In this document: positions 16,973-25,548 of the stretch, one piece after another | How the letters are laid out: each line of letters opens with the position of its first letter | Position numbering within the stretch: position 1 is the stretch's first letter | Origin: Paludibacteraceae bacterium | GTDB taxonomy: Bacteria > Bacteroidota > Bacteroidia > Bacteroidales > Paludibacteraceae | NCBI GenBank assembly: GCA_017450685.1 | Contig: JAFSTB010000004.1 | Span: forward strand, 1-64,000 | Length of the DNA: 64,000 nucleotides | Reading direction: 5' to 3' | Program-made: the position numbers and the translations under genes | The notes under the pieces: generated by a model | The model's database searches: none | Told to the model about the DNA's origin: nothing | Seen by the model: the letters and a program-made list of their open reading frames with translations, nothing else

Positions 16973-17247
16973 AGGGTGAAATAAATAGCGGCTAAGAGGT
17001 AAGGGAAAGCACCGATGAGCAGTCCTTTGGCAAAGCGCCACATATCTAAGGTATAGAAGACAAAGAGGAAGGCAAGGTTAGGGAAGACGCTGACCATAAG
17101 CAGTTTGCTCAACACACCTTTCATCCCTAAACCGAAGGAAGAAAAACTGCTCCAGAGGTGATAGTGCTCGACATAGGCATAGCCTAAGGCGAGCGGCATG
17201 ATAAGTCCGAGCAGTATGCCTAACCAATATTTATCGAAGCGCATCAT
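16969..17247 (-). CDS. Small membrane protein between surE and lpxB
   Basis: The 92-aa protein has three probable membrane helices (residues 8-25, 45-66 and 70-90) and is conserved-looking in composition, but I do not recognise it beyond 'Bacteroidetes small integral membrane protein'. Its start (ATGATG at 17247) overlaps the end of surE by 17 bases, and its end overlaps lpxB by four. The tight coupling supports it as a real gene, possibly tied to lipid A or envelope synthesis. Confidence 0.75.
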   Translation of the reverse strand: MMRFDKYWLGILLGLIMPLALGYAYVEHYHLWSSFSSFGLGMKGVLSKLLMVSVFPNLAFLFVFYTLDMWRFAKGLLIGAFPYLLAAIYFTL

Positions 17248-17995
17248 AGTCGGTCATATCGAGTGTGACGGGTTGCACGCTTATGTATCCGTTGTTCAGG
17301 CACCACATATCCGTATCTTCTTTGTCGGGTTCGTGGTTGACATAATTGCCGGTGAGGGTGTAGAAGATATTGCCTTGTGGGTCGGTATGTTGTTCCAACT
17401 CTTTTTCCCAGTGTCCTTTGGCTTGTCTTGTCAGTCGTATGCCTTTGAGTTCACCGACAGGTGCATTGATATTGTAGCAGTCGGAGTTATATTTACTGAG
17501 TATATCCTTAGTCAGTTGTGGTATGAAGTGTGCAAAGTAGTGCAAATCAACATCTTCTTGTGGTGTATCGATAGAGAAGCCGATGGACGGTATTTGGTGT
17601 TCAGCCGCGACGAGGCATGCACCCATAGTGCCTGAGTAGAGGAGGTTGACGGAAGCGTTATGTCCGTGGTTGATACCGCTGGCGAGCAGGTCGATACGTC
17701 TGTCGTCTCCGTCGAAGAGCGCGTTGATGGCGAGTTTGACGCAGTCTGCCGGTGTGCCGTTGGTGACATAGACCTCTGCTTGTTCCAGCAAAGCACGTTC
17801 TTCGTCGTTACGGGCATCGTTAGCGGTCAGTCGTCTAAGAGTGATCGGGCGTTGAAAACTGATAGCGGTGGACATACCGCTGCGAACGCTGTCGGGTGCT
17901 ACGACTGTCACTTTGCCCAATGGCAGCATCAGTCGTGTAAGGCAGAGAATACCTTTGCTGCCCCATCCATCGTCGTTGGTGATAACTATCTGCAT
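17231..17995 (-). CDS. surE: 5'/3'-nucleotidase SurE
   Basis: Survival protein E is a divalent-metal nucleotidase acting on 5'- and 3'-nucleoside monophosphates. The 254-aa protein has the N-terminal metal site TNDDGW (residues 6-11), the catalytic APDSVRSGMS block and the TNGTPADCV block, all characteristic of the family. The active-site stretch reads RSGMSTA where many SurE proteins have QSG.S. It overlaps the end of glmM by ten bases and the next membrane gene by 17, so it sits inside the envelope operon rather than in the pcm-rpoS context known from Enterobacteria. Confidence 0.95.
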   Translation of the reverse strand: MQIVITNDDGWGSKGILCLTRLMLPLGKVTVVAPDSVRSGMSTAISFQRPITLRRLTANDARNDEERALLEQAEVYVTNGTPADCVKLAINALFDGDDRRIDLLASGINHGHNASVNLLYSGTMGACLVAAEHQIPSIGFSIDTPQEDVDLHYFAHFIPQLTKDILSKYNSDCYNINAPVGELKGIRLTRQAKGHWEKELEQHTDPQGNIFYTLTGNYVNHEPDKEDTDMWCLNNGYISVQPVTLDMTDYDALR

Positions 17996-19383
17996 ACTTG
18001 TTGTTTAACTTGTTCTGCCAACTCGTTGGCACGTTCTTCGGTGTGTGCTTCTGAGTAAATACGTATGATGGGTTCGGTGTTGGATTTGCGCAGGTGTACC
18101 CATCCGTCGGTGAAGTCGATTTTTACGCCGTCGATATCGGTTATGCGTTCGATGCGTTGGTCGGTTGCCTGTGCTTGTGTATAGTGTTGTTTGACTGAGG
18201 CTAACACCTTATCCACATCCATATCGGGGGTGAGGTCGATACGGTTTTTGGATATAATATATTTAGGGTATTGTAGTCTTAATTCGCTCACTTTCTTTTT
18301 CTTTTCTGTTATCAGGCTGAGGAAGAGAGCCACTCCCACCAATGCGTCTCTGCCGTAATGACATTCGGGGTAGATGACACCGCCGTTGCCTTCTCCGCCT
18401 ATGATAGCGTTGTTGCGTTTCATCTCAGTCACCACGTTCACTTCTCCCACTGCTGCGGCGGTATATTCGGCACCGTGTTGCAGTGTTATGTCGCGCAGAG
18501 CGCGTGAGGATGAGAGGTTGCTTACGGTGTTACCTTTGGTGTGGCCAAGTACGTAGTCGGAAACGCTGACCAGTGTATATTCTTCGCCGAACATCTCTCC
18601 GTTTTCGCATACGATGGCTAATCTGTCCACGTCCGGGTCCACCACGAAGCCGACATCTGCTTTCTGTTCTTTTATGGCTTGGCTTATGCCTGTGAGGTGT
18701 TGTGGCAGCGGTTCGGGGTTGTGCGCGAAGCAGCCGTCAGGTGTGCTGTTGAGGACGGTGACGCCGGTTATGCCTAATGCTTTGAGCAGAGCCGGTATGG
18801 CTATCGCGCCTACGGAGTTGATGCCGTCCACCACCACTTTGAGTCCGCTTTGTGCTATGGCTTCACGATTGACCAATGGCAATGCAAGGACGCGCTCTAT
18901 ATGGTGTGGCAGGTAGTCTTTTTGTGTGTATTGTCCTAAGTGGTCCACGTCGGCGAAGACAAAATCGTCTTTTTCGGCTATGGCGAGTACGGCTTTTCCT
19001 TCTTTGTCGTTGAGGAACTCACCGTTTTCGTTGAGCAGTTTGAGTGCGTTCCATTGTTTGGGGTTATGGCTGGCAGTGAGTATGATACCGCCTGCTGCTT
19101 TTTCTGCTGTGACAGCCAGTTCGGTGGTGGGTGTGGTGGCAAGACCTATGTCGGTGACGTTCATACCCATAGCCATCAGTGTGCCTGTCACTATCTGTTG
19201 CACCATCTGTCCGGAGATGCGTGCGTCTCTACCGACTACGATGGTGTTATTGTGCGGCATTGTCTGTTGTCGCCACGTGGCGTATGCAGCGGTGAATCGC
19301 ACTAAATCGAGGGCATTGAGTCCTTCTCCCACGCGACCGCCGATGGTGCCGCGTATGCCTGATATACTTTTAACTAAACTCAT
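17986..19383 (-). CDS. glmM: Phosphoglucosamine mutase
   Basis: Converts glucosamine-6-phosphate to glucosamine-1-phosphate for UDP-GlcNAc, hence peptidoglycan and lipid A. The 465-aa alpha-D-phosphohexomutase begins SISGIRGTIGG, has the phosphoserine loop TASHNP (S105), the metal loop DPDVDR and the C-terminal phosphate-binding block RKSNTEPIIRIYSEA. The GTIGG opening and the neighbours favour GlmM over phosphomannomutase/phosphoglucomutase, although a dual specificity cannot be excluded from sequence. It starts four bases after the DUF4827-like gene and overlaps surE by ten bases. Confidence 0.9.
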   Translation of the reverse strand: MSLVKSISGIRGTIGGRVGEGLNALDLVRFTAAYATWRQQTMPHNNTIVVGRDARISGQMVQQIVTGTLMAMGMNVTDIGLATTPTTELAVTAEKAAGGIILTASHNPKQWNALKLLNENGEFLNDKEGKAVLAIAEKDDFVFADVDHLGQYTQKDYLPHHIERVLALPLVNREAIAQSGLKVVVDGINSVGAIAIPALLKALGITGVTVLNSTPDGCFAHNPEPLPQHLTGISQAIKEQKADVGFVVDPDVDRLAIVCENGEMFGEEYTLVSVSDYVLGHTKGNTVSNLSSSRALRDITLQHGAEYTAAAVGEVNVVTEMKRNNAIIGGEGNGGVIYPECHYGRDALVGVALFLSLITEKKKKVSELRLQYPKYIISKNRIDLTPDMDVDKVLASVKQHYTQAQATDQRIERITDIDGVKIDFTDGWVHLRKSNTEPIIRIYSEAHTEERANELAEQVKQQVCR

Positions 19384-19387
19384 ATCT

Positions 19388-19945
19388 TTACGGTCGTTTT
19401 GTTACTTTGAGGTCATAGACGTATGGTGTTACCGAGGCGTTATCGTTGGTAAAGCCTGCGGTGCTGGGGCATATGATACGACATTCATATCCTGAGCGTC
19501 CCATTTCGAGAATGGCCAAATGCCAAGCGGGACAACTATTGGTGGCAGTGGCATCACCCAGAACGAGTGTGATAGGGTCACCGCCGTCGTCGGTAGTCCA
19601 ATAACTGATAGTGTCGGTATAGGCATCCAAGCCGTATTTGCGGTAGCGTATGTTGATACGGTCGCCTGCCACTAATGGTGTGGCAGTGCTGTCAACGGGT
19701 GAGGTGAGGTGGTAGTAGAGATAGTCGTAGCCGTCTAAGGCTATATAGTCTTTTTCTCCCCATCTCTCCCCGTTTTTCACGTCGGGTGCATTCCTTAAAA
19801 CGCGTATGCCTTCGCGGCTTATGTAGTTTTCTATTTTTTTCTTTTCGCGTTTGATTTGTTTGGAATAGGTCTGTCCTTTGCAACTGATAAGCATACAGAT
19901 AGAGACTGTTATAAGCGCGATGAGAGTCAGCGTTTTTGTTTTCAT
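19388..19945 (-). CDS. DUF4827-like lipoprotein
   Basis: The 185-aa protein has a lipoprotein signal (hydrophobic residues 8-20, lipobox near LISC, C22). The mature part starts with a charged helix (KQIKREKKKIENYISREGIRV) and continues as a beta-rich FKBP-like domain (GDRINIRYRKYGLDAYTDT). This fits DUF4827, a Bacteroidetes lipoprotein family often found before glmM. It lacks evident proline-isomerase active-site residues. It is expected in the periplasm, anchored in the outer membrane. Translation is close-coupled to glmM, four bases away. Confidence 0.82.
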   Translation of the reverse strand: MKTKTLTLIALITVSICMLISCKGQTYSKQIKREKKKIENYISREGIRVLRNAPDVKNGERWGEKDYIALDGYDYLYYHLTSPVDSTATPLVAGDRINIRYRKYGLDAYTDTISYWTTDDGGDPITLVLGDATATNSCPAWHLAILEMGRSGYECRIICPSTAGFTNDNASVTPYVYDLKVTKRP

Positions 19946-19966
19946 TATGTGTAATGTTATGTCGTT

Positions 19967-20479
19967 TTATTCCGTTATTTGCAGTTCCACTCTTATGTTG
20001 GTGTATGGTGGAATGTCGGTGCTTCCTGTAGTGCCGTATGCTTTGTACCACGGTGCTATAATACTGACGGCGGTAAGGTGTTGCATTTCGGACAGGATGT
20101 CAGCAACGGCTTCTATCTCTTGTTCTTTGCCGCAGGTGAGTGAGGTGTGTCGGTCCTCCACTAAAGTATTGTCTAACAGGTAGGTGCGTATGTGTGCTTG
20201 TACCGTCTCACCTTCTTTAAGCGGTTGTTTGTTATGTGTTAGTCCTTTTATCCAGCAGCCGTTTTCCATTTGCACATATCCTGCTTTGGCGTAGTGCATC
20301 AGTTGTCGGTCGGCTTCTTGTGCCATACGCTGGTTCAGTTCGATGAGAGCGAGCACGTTATCGTCGGTTTTGTGCTCTTGTCGGTTGTGTCTGATGGGTT
20401 GTTGCGGTTGTGTTTTTGAGCAGGCGGATAGGGCGATGACGAGTGTCAGGGTCAATACTATGTTAAGCCATTGGCGCAT
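19967..20479 (-). CDS. FKBP-like peptidyl-prolyl isomerase lipoprotein (GldI-like)
   Basis: The 170-aa protein has a signal peptide with lipobox LSAC (C20). The C-terminal half is FKBP-shaped: an EGETVQAHIRTYLLDNTLVED strand pair, then WYKAYGTTGSTDIPPYTNIRVELQI, which mirrors the FKBP ending 'Y G....IPP...L.F.VEL'. It is shorter than catalytic FKBPs, so isomerase activity is uncertain. Lipoproteins of this type include GldI of gliding motility. It lies three bases after rmlA and 21 before the DUF4827-like gene. Confidence 0.82.
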   Translation of the reverse strand: MRQWLNIVLTLTLVIALSACSKTQPQQPIRHNRQEHKTDDNVLALIELNQRMAQEADRQLMHYAKAGYVQMENGCWIKGLTHNKQPLKEGETVQAHIRTYLLDNTLVEDRHTSLTCGKEQEIEAVADILSEMQHLTAVSIIAPWYKAYGTTGSTDIPPYTNIRVELQITE

Positions 20480-20482
20480 AGG

Positions 20483-21436
20483 TTATTTGGCTAAATGTTC
20501 CAAGTATCTGCCGTAGGCTGTTTTTATCTTTTTGCCAAGGTCTTTGAGTTGGTTGGTGGTTATCCATCCGTTTCGCCATGCTATTTCTTCGATGCACGCC
20601 ACATAGAAGCCTTGTCTGTTTTGAATGGTTGCGATGAAGTTACCTGCTTCCAACAGGCTGTCGCAATTGCCGGTGTCGAGCCATGCGAATCCTCTGCCGA
20701 AGAGTTTGACTTGCAGTGTCCCTTCGTTGAGGTAAAGTCGGTTGAGGTCGGTTATCTCATATTCTCCTCTGGCTGATGGTTGTAGTGCTGCGGCTTTGTC
20801 GCAAACGGTGTTGTCGTAGAAGTATAGTCCGGGAACGGCGTAGTTGCTTTTGGGTTGTGCGGGTTTTTCTTCGAGCGATAGTACTTTGCCTTGTTGGTCG
20901 AACTCCACCACACCGTATGCTCTTGGGTCGCTCACCTCGTAGCCGAAGATGCAGGCACCTTTGCCTATTGTTTGGCTTTGTGCTTTGAGGTCGCTCATTG
21001 TCACTGCATGTTTATGTGCGGGATTGGGTTGGTCGGGCAACTCATGGTTAGGGTCGAGAGCAAGAACGGCTGAACGCAACATTTTGGTGAATCCTTGTCC
21101 GTAGAAGAGGTTATCGCCAAGGATAAGGCATCCTGCTTCTTGGTTGAGGAACTCTTTTCCGAGTACGAAGGCTTGTGCCAATCCGTTAGGCACTTCTTGC
21201 ACTTTATATTCGAGCCTCATACCCAGTCTTGTTCCGTCGCCGAGCAGTTCGCGGAACATAGGCAGGTCGCGTGGTGTGGAGATGATGAGTACTTCTCGTA
21301 TGCCTGCTAACATAAGTGTGGAGAGCGGGTAGTAGATCATTGGTTTGTCATAGACGGGCATGATCTGTTTGCTTATCGCTTTGGAGAGCGGATAGAGGCG
21401 TGTGGCGCTGCCACCGGCAAGAATGATACCTTTCAT
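20483..21436 (-). CDS. rmlA: Glucose-1-phosphate thymidylyltransferase
   Basis: Makes dTDP-glucose, the first step toward dTDP-rhamnose and other deoxysugars. The start at 21436 gives 317 aa beginning MKGIILAGGSATRLYPLS, the nucleotide loop of the family. The upstream ATG at 21517 precedes the promoter and is rejected. Further blocks are SKQIMPVYDKPMIYYPLS, LGDNLFYG, YGVVEFD, LEEKPAQPKSNYAVPGLYFYD and RGFAWLDTG. No rmlB, rmlC or rmlD is nearby. As the first gene of the operon it joins nucleotide-sugar supply with glmM and lpxB. Confidence 0.95.
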   Translation of the reverse strand: MKGIILAGGSATRLYPLSKAISKQIMPVYDKPMIYYPLSTLMLAGIREVLIISTPRDLPMFRELLGDGTRLGMRLEYKVQEVPNGLAQAFVLGKEFLNQEAGCLILGDNLFYGQGFTKMLRSAVLALDPNHELPDQPNPAHKHAVTMSDLKAQSQTIGKGACIFGYEVSDPRAYGVVEFDQQGKVLSLEEKPAQPKSNYAVPGLYFYDNTVCDKAAALQPSARGEYEITDLNRLYLNEGTLQVKLFGRGFAWLDTGNCDSLLEAGNFIATIQNRQGFYVACIEEIAWRNGWITTNQLKDLGKKIKTAYGRYLEHLAK

Positions 21437-21474
21437 ATTGTTGTAGTTTTTAAGTGAGGTGTCTATTGAGCGCA

Positions 21475-21506
21475 CAAAGGTACAACCTTTTGCGTGATTG
21501 TGCAAA
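21475..21506 (-). promoter_or_regulatory. Consensus promoter of the rmlA-lpxB envelope operon
   Basis: On the minus strand TTTG (21506-21503), 20 bases, then TACCTTTG (21482-21475). It is the only good promoter seen before seven tightly packed genes ending with lpxB. Confidence 0.85.
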
Positions 21507-21522
21507 ATTGTTAGCAAAAAGC

Positions 21523-22407
21523 CTATTGCGGGGTGTTGGTTACGGAGAAGTCCAAGTATGGTGCAAGGCGTTTCTTTTCTTTGTCTGTCAAGGGTAGGGA
21601 GTTGAGGTCTTTTATGGAGTGTAGGTGTATGTTTTCGCGTCTTAGTTCGTACAGTGCTTTGGCTTGAGTGAAGTTGAGGTACGGATGTTTTTGCAGTTGT
21701 TTGACGGATGCGTTATTCACTTTGAGTTGTGTTATGAGAGTGGTGTCGGCAGTGAGGTGAGGTATGATGGAGTCCCACTCGGCGTAGTCGATGTCGGTTA
21801 TTTCGCGCACTTGTTCGGCATTATGGTAGCCGCCTAAGGCGTTTCTGTATTTGAGTATCTGTATAGCGGTGTACAGACCTATGCCTTTGATAAATTGGAG
21901 TGAGGCGGTGTCGGCAGTGTTCAGTTCGATGATGGTGTCGCGTTTTAGGTGAGAAGGTTGGTGGAAGCGTGTTGAGTCGAAGGGTGTGGTATCTGTAGTC
22001 AGAGTGTCGCGTTCGGGCAATGAGTCGGGAAGAAGGATGTACGGTTCGAGTGCGTGGAAGGCACTGTCAGTCAGTCCGTACAGTCGGCGGAAATGTTTTT
22101 TTGAGCGGAACGTGCCGTTTTTGGCTTTGTACTTACGTATGTTGGTTATGTGCCACGGTCGGAGTCCCAGTTGCCGAAGGGTGATGCTGTCTGCCGTGTT
22201 AGGGTCGAAGGGTTGCAGATGAAGTGTGATAGTGTCGCGCGAGTATAACGGCTTTGTTTTGGTGACAAGGCTATCGGGTACGGGAGTAGGCTCGTGGGCA
22301 GGTTGCGGATTGGGTAGCAGATAGATGATACCTTCTAACAGACAGACAGTTAGAAGCAGGATGAGCAGTCCTATTATTTGTTTGCGCAGAAGGATAGGTT
22401 CGTTCAT
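21523..22407 (-). CDS. Membrane-anchored helix-hairpin-helix protein (ComEA-like)
   Basis: The 294-aa protein has an N-terminal membrane anchor (residues 10-32) and then three successive ComEA/DUF655-type HhH segments: FDPNTADSITLRQLGL..., IELNTADTASLQFIKGIGLYTA and LKVNNASVKQLQKHPYLNF. Such domains bind DNA without sequence specificity. Because it shares an operon with comEC and overlaps xseA by four bases, a role in DNA uptake or handling at the membrane is plausible. A structural role is also possible, since related HhH proteins are common in Bacteroidetes. Confidence 0.85.
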   Translation of the reverse strand: MNEPILLRKQIIGLLILLLTVCLLEGIIYLLPNPQPAHEPTPVPDSLVTKTKPLYSRDTITLHLQPFDPNTADSITLRQLGLRPWHITNIRKYKAKNGTFRSKKHFRRLYGLTDSAFHALEPYILLPDSLPERDTLTTDTTPFDSTRFHQPSHLKRDTIIELNTADTASLQFIKGIGLYTAIQILKYRNALGGYHNAEQVREITDIDYAEWDSIIPHLTADTTLITQLKVNNASVKQLQKHPYLNFTQAKALYELRRENIHLHSIKDLNSLPLTDKEKKRLAPYLDFSVTNTPQ

Positions 22408-23501
22408 ATTGCTATATTGTCGATAGTGGAACGGATAACACCTTTTTGCAGGTGAGTGGTGATTGTCTGTCCGGTCGTCAGTTGTGTGCTATCTCTTACT
22501 ATCTGTCCGTTGCAGGTGGTGAGTGAGTAGCCTAAGCGGTATATTCTTTCGGGTGAGCATAGTTCCAATCGTTGCCGCAACATCTGTATGCGGTGTTTTT
22601 TGATTAGCAGTTGTCGTTCATACACTTGTGTTAGTCGTTGTCGGAGTCGGGTTATATGTTCGGCTTGTTCGTTTAGTCGGTTGATAAGGAAGTCGGCTAC
22701 GGCTGTAGGTGTTTTCAGTGTCATGTGTGCTATTTGGTCTAAAATGCTGACATCTCTGGTGTGTCCAATACCTGTCAGTATGGGCAGAGGGAATTGTGCG
22801 CAAGTGGTGGCGAGCAGATAACTGTCGAAGCACCCTAAGTCGGTGGTGGCACCTCCGCCGCGGATGATGACCACCGCGTCGTAGTCGTTCTTATGTAAGG
22901 CTATGGTGTTCAGCACTTTTATGATACTTTGTTCTGCTTTTTCGCCTTGCATAATGGCCGGGTATAGTGTAGTGAGGAAGCGGAAGTGAGACAGTTGCAG
23001 TTGGTGTGTGAAGTCGCCGTATCCGGCTGCTTCGGCGGCAGAGATGACGGCTATACGTTGGGTGAGGGTAGGCAGAGAGAGTTGTTGCTGCATATCCCAC
23101 ACACCCTCTTCTTGTAGTCGGCGTATGGTCTCTTGTTTCTGTCGTGCGAGGTCACCGATGGTGTAGCGCGGGTCGATACCTACGATGTTCAGGCTCAGTC
23201 CATAGATGGGGTGAAAACCGACTTCTGTCTCCACGAGCACTTGCATACCTGTTTGCAGTCTTTCGCCTGTCTCTTCTGCGAAGTAGGCTGAGAGCATAGG
23301 GTAGAGGCTTGCCCAGCATGTGGCGCGCATCTTAGCGGCATAGATACCGTTGGGCGCTTTTTCCGCTAACTCCCAATAACTATGTCCGTTGCGAACCATC
23401 AGTGAGGCTATCTCCGCTCTGACCCAGTAGGTGTTGTATTTAAGGGGTGATAGGGCTGCTTGTATGGCGTAGGCTAATTCAGATAGAGAGAACTGTTTCA
23501 T
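22404..23501 (-). CDS. xseA: Exodeoxyribonuclease VII large subunit
   Basis: Large subunit of the single-strand exonuclease ExoVII. From the ATG at 23501 it has 365 aa, starting MKQFSLSELAYAIQAAL. The frame stays open further upstream, but that part overlaps comEC and is unlike the family. The N-terminal OB fold (NTYWVRAEIASLM..., SYWEL) is followed by the catalytic domain with VISAAEAAGYGDF, VIIRGGGATTDLGCFDS, TGIGHTRD and the long C-terminal helix. It is a little shorter than E. coli XseA, mainly in the coiled-coil part. The start overlaps the comEC stop by four bases. The small subunit, xseB, is encoded separately at 48256-48429. Confidence 0.94.
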   Translation of the reverse strand: MKQFSLSELAYAIQAALSPLKYNTYWVRAEIASLMVRNGHSYWELAEKAPNGIYAAKMRATCWASLYPMLSAYFAEETGERLQTGMQVLVETEVGFHPIYGLSLNIVGIDPRYTIGDLARQKQETIRRLQEEGVWDMQQQLSLPTLTQRIAVISAAEAAGYGDFTHQLQLSHFRFLTTLYPAIMQGEKAEQSIIKVLNTIALHKNDYDAVVIIRGGGATTDLGCFDSYLLATTCAQFPLPILTGIGHTRDVSILDQIAHMTLKTPTAVADFLINRLNEQAEHITRLRQRLTQVYERQLLIKKHRIQMLRQRLELCSPERIYRLGYSLTTCNGQIVRDSTQLTTGQTITTHLQKGVIRSTIDNIAI

Positions 23502-24862
23502 TGTGTTATGCGTCTTAACATTATGGTTGCTAAAATGATGATGGTGTACATTGCTATAAGGTGTCCTTCGTCGGCTAACCCATCGCTGACTGCAAAAGGC
23601 AGTTGTTCGATGTGGTGTATGTAGTTGTTCATCAGGTGTGTAAGGTGTTGCAATACCCATCCGATGGCGGTACCTATGAACGGTAGCCACCCGATGGTGA
23701 AGAGCAGAAAAGCACCTTCGACAAGGATAGTGGTGAGGGGTAGGACGGTGAGGTTGGTGAGCAAAAAATAGTGGCTTACCTGGTGGAAGTAGTACAGGCT
23801 GAGCGGCATAGTGCCTAAGGTGGCTGCCACGGATACCGTTATTAGTGTGCGTATGTAGTTGGCAATAGTGTACCAGTGTCCGTGCAATCCGTAGAGCGGG
23901 AACAGTCGTCTTAGTGAAGGTTCGATTAGCAGTATGGCGGCCACGGCTGCGAACGACAGTTGCAGACTGATGGAATAGAGGTCTTGTGGCCGGAAAAAGA
24001 GGATGAAGAAGGCTGCCGCAATCAGTGTGTTCATAGAGAAGGGCTGTCGGTGTAGAACGCGTGCTATCTCCACTAATGCTATCATTATCACGCTTCGTGT
24101 TACTGACGGACTCCAGCCTGTGAGTGCGGCATACGCCACCATTGAAGCGATAATAACGCCGCTAAGCAGAAATTTATGTAAGCGATTGGCATAGAGTGGT
24201 TTGAAGCGGCGGAAGAGAGTGAAGAGCCACAGTACCACCATATAGACGATGCCGGTGTGTAAGCCGCTGACGGCTAATATATGTGCTGCTCCCGACCGCT
24301 GAAAACTTTGGCGTATGTCGGGGTCTAACTCTTCTCTGTAGCCTAAGGTCATTGCGCTAAGCACGCTATGTTCGTTGCCTGTTATGCCCACTTCTTTGTA
24401 TCTAAGCATCAGTCGGTGTCGCAGGGCTTGGGCATCTCTTATCGTCACTTGACACTTGTTGGCAGTGATCCAACGTCGGCTATTGGCGTAGCCTGTGCCG
24501 CTTATACCTTTGCGTAAGAGGTATTGTTGGTAGTCGAAACTGCTGATGGAGTCAGCCTTATGCCATTGGGTATAGACCCATAGAGTGTCGCCGCGTTCGG
24601 GCATAGGACGAAGGCTGTCTTTGCGTATATATAAATAGGTGTGTTTGTGCTCATTGAGCAGGCTCACTTCATATCGCCATGTCTTTTCTCTTTCCACTGC
24701 GTAGTCTTCCACCGCCACTTTATACCATTGAGCGGTGTCGGTCCAAGCGACCTGTTCTGCGTGTTGTCCCCATTGCGGAATGACACCGTATGATGACAAG
24801 AGAATGAGTGCTATCAGTGGTAGTAGCAACCACAGCATCGGTATGGAGGTGAGCCACCGCAA
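23498..24862 (-). CDS. comEC: ComEC/Rec2-type DNA-uptake channel protein lacking the nuclease domain
   Basis: The 454-aa integral membrane protein has an N-terminal DUF4131-like region with an OB-type part (KVAVEDYAVEREKTWRYEV...) and then the Competence domain with HILAVSGLHTG, LTGWSPSVTRSVIM and many helices. The C-terminal metallo-beta-lactamase domain found in Gram-positive ComEC is absent, and the protein ends after the last helix. It lies two bases after rpe and overlaps xseA by four. With the HhH gene it forms a DNA-related group. Natural competence is an inference from family membership. Confidence 0.9.
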   Translation of the reverse strand: MRWLTSIPMLWLLLPLIALILLSSYGVIPQWGQHAEQVAWTDTAQWYKVAVEDYAVEREKTWRYEVSLLNEHKHTYLYIRKDSLRPMPERGDTLWVYTQWHKADSISSFDYQQYLLRKGISGTGYANSRRWITANKCQVTIRDAQALRHRLMLRYKEVGITGNEHSVLSAMTLGYREELDPDIRQSFQRSGAAHILAVSGLHTGIVYMVVLWLFTLFRRFKPLYANRLHKFLLSGVIIASMVAYAALTGWSPSVTRSVIMIALVEIARVLHRQPFSMNTLIAAAFFILFFRPQDLYSISLQLSFAAVAAILLIEPSLRRLFPLYGLHGHWYTIANYIRTLITVSVAATLGTMPLSLYYFHQVSHYFLLTNLTVLPLTTILVEGAFLLFTIGWLPFIGTAIGWVLQHLTHLMNNYIHHIEQLPFAVSDGLADEGHLIAMYTIIILATIMLRRITQ

Positions 24863-24864
24863 GA

Positions 24865-25512
24865 CTAACAGTTTTTCATTTGGTGTATGACTTCTTGTCT
24901 GTCTTTGGCACCGAAGACTGCGCTACCTGCCACCAGTACGTCGGCACCTGCATCGAACACCTCTTTGGCATTCTTGAGATGTATGCCGCCGTCCACTTCC
25001 AGCAGTGTGGGCAGGTGGCGTTCATCTATCCATTGTCTTACACGCCGTATCTTGTTCAGCGTTTCGGGTATGAACGACTGTCCGCCAAAACCTGCATAGA
25101 CGGACATAAGCAGCACCATATCCACTTGGTCTAAATATGGCAGGAGTCGTTCTTCGCTGATGTCGGGGTTGATGGTGAGGCAGGTACGCACATGCTTTTG
25201 GCGTATGAGTCGCACTATGGGCATAGGGTCGTCCACCGCCTCCAAATGGAAACCGACACTCCAAGCACCGGCATCGCAAAAACGCTCTACATATTTCTCT
25301 GGGTGAACGATCATCAGATGTACGTCCAGCGGTTTGGTTGAATAGGCTTTGAGCGGTTTCATCAGCGGAAAGCCGAAGGATATGTTCGGTACGAAGACAC
25401 CGTCCATCACATCCACGTGCAACAGGTCGGCTTCACTTTGATTGATGCACTCAATCTCTTGCTTCAAGCAGCCGAAGTCGGCAGACAAAACAGAAGGAGC
25501 AATCCAATGCAT
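24865..25512 (-). CDS. rpe: Ribulose-phosphate 3-epimerase
   Basis: Interconverts ribulose-5-phosphate and xylulose-5-phosphate in the pentose phosphate pathway. The 215-aa TIM barrel shows all family motifs: APSVLSADFG at the start, HVDVMDGVFVPNISFG, VHLMIVHPEKYV, GFGGQSFIPE and EVDGGI. Metal-binding His and Asp residues lie in HVDVMD and EVDGG. It heads the cluster rpe-comEC-xseA-HhH with gaps of only two bases or overlaps. No consensus promoter is seen in the 36 bases before it, so transcription may continue from the DUF2752/TM2 genes. Confidence 0.97.
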   Translation of the reverse strand: MHWIAPSVLSADFGCLKQEIECINQSEADLLHVDVMDGVFVPNISFGFPLMKPLKAYSTKPLDVHLMIVHPEKYVERFCDAGAWSVGFHLEAVDDPMPIVRLIRQKHVRTCLTINPDISEERLLPYLDQVDMVLLMSVYAGFGGQSFIPETLNKIRRVRQWIDERHLPTLLEVDGGIHLKNAKEVFDAGADVLVAGSAVFGAKDRQEVIHQMKNC

Positions 25513-25548
25513 AGAAAAGGATAATTTATGTTCTGACTTAAGGTAGTC

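Noticed and set aside
23502..23690. N-terminal extension of xseA
   Set aside because: It lies inside comEC in another frame, is His/Arg/Thr-rich and is absent from ExoVII large subunits.
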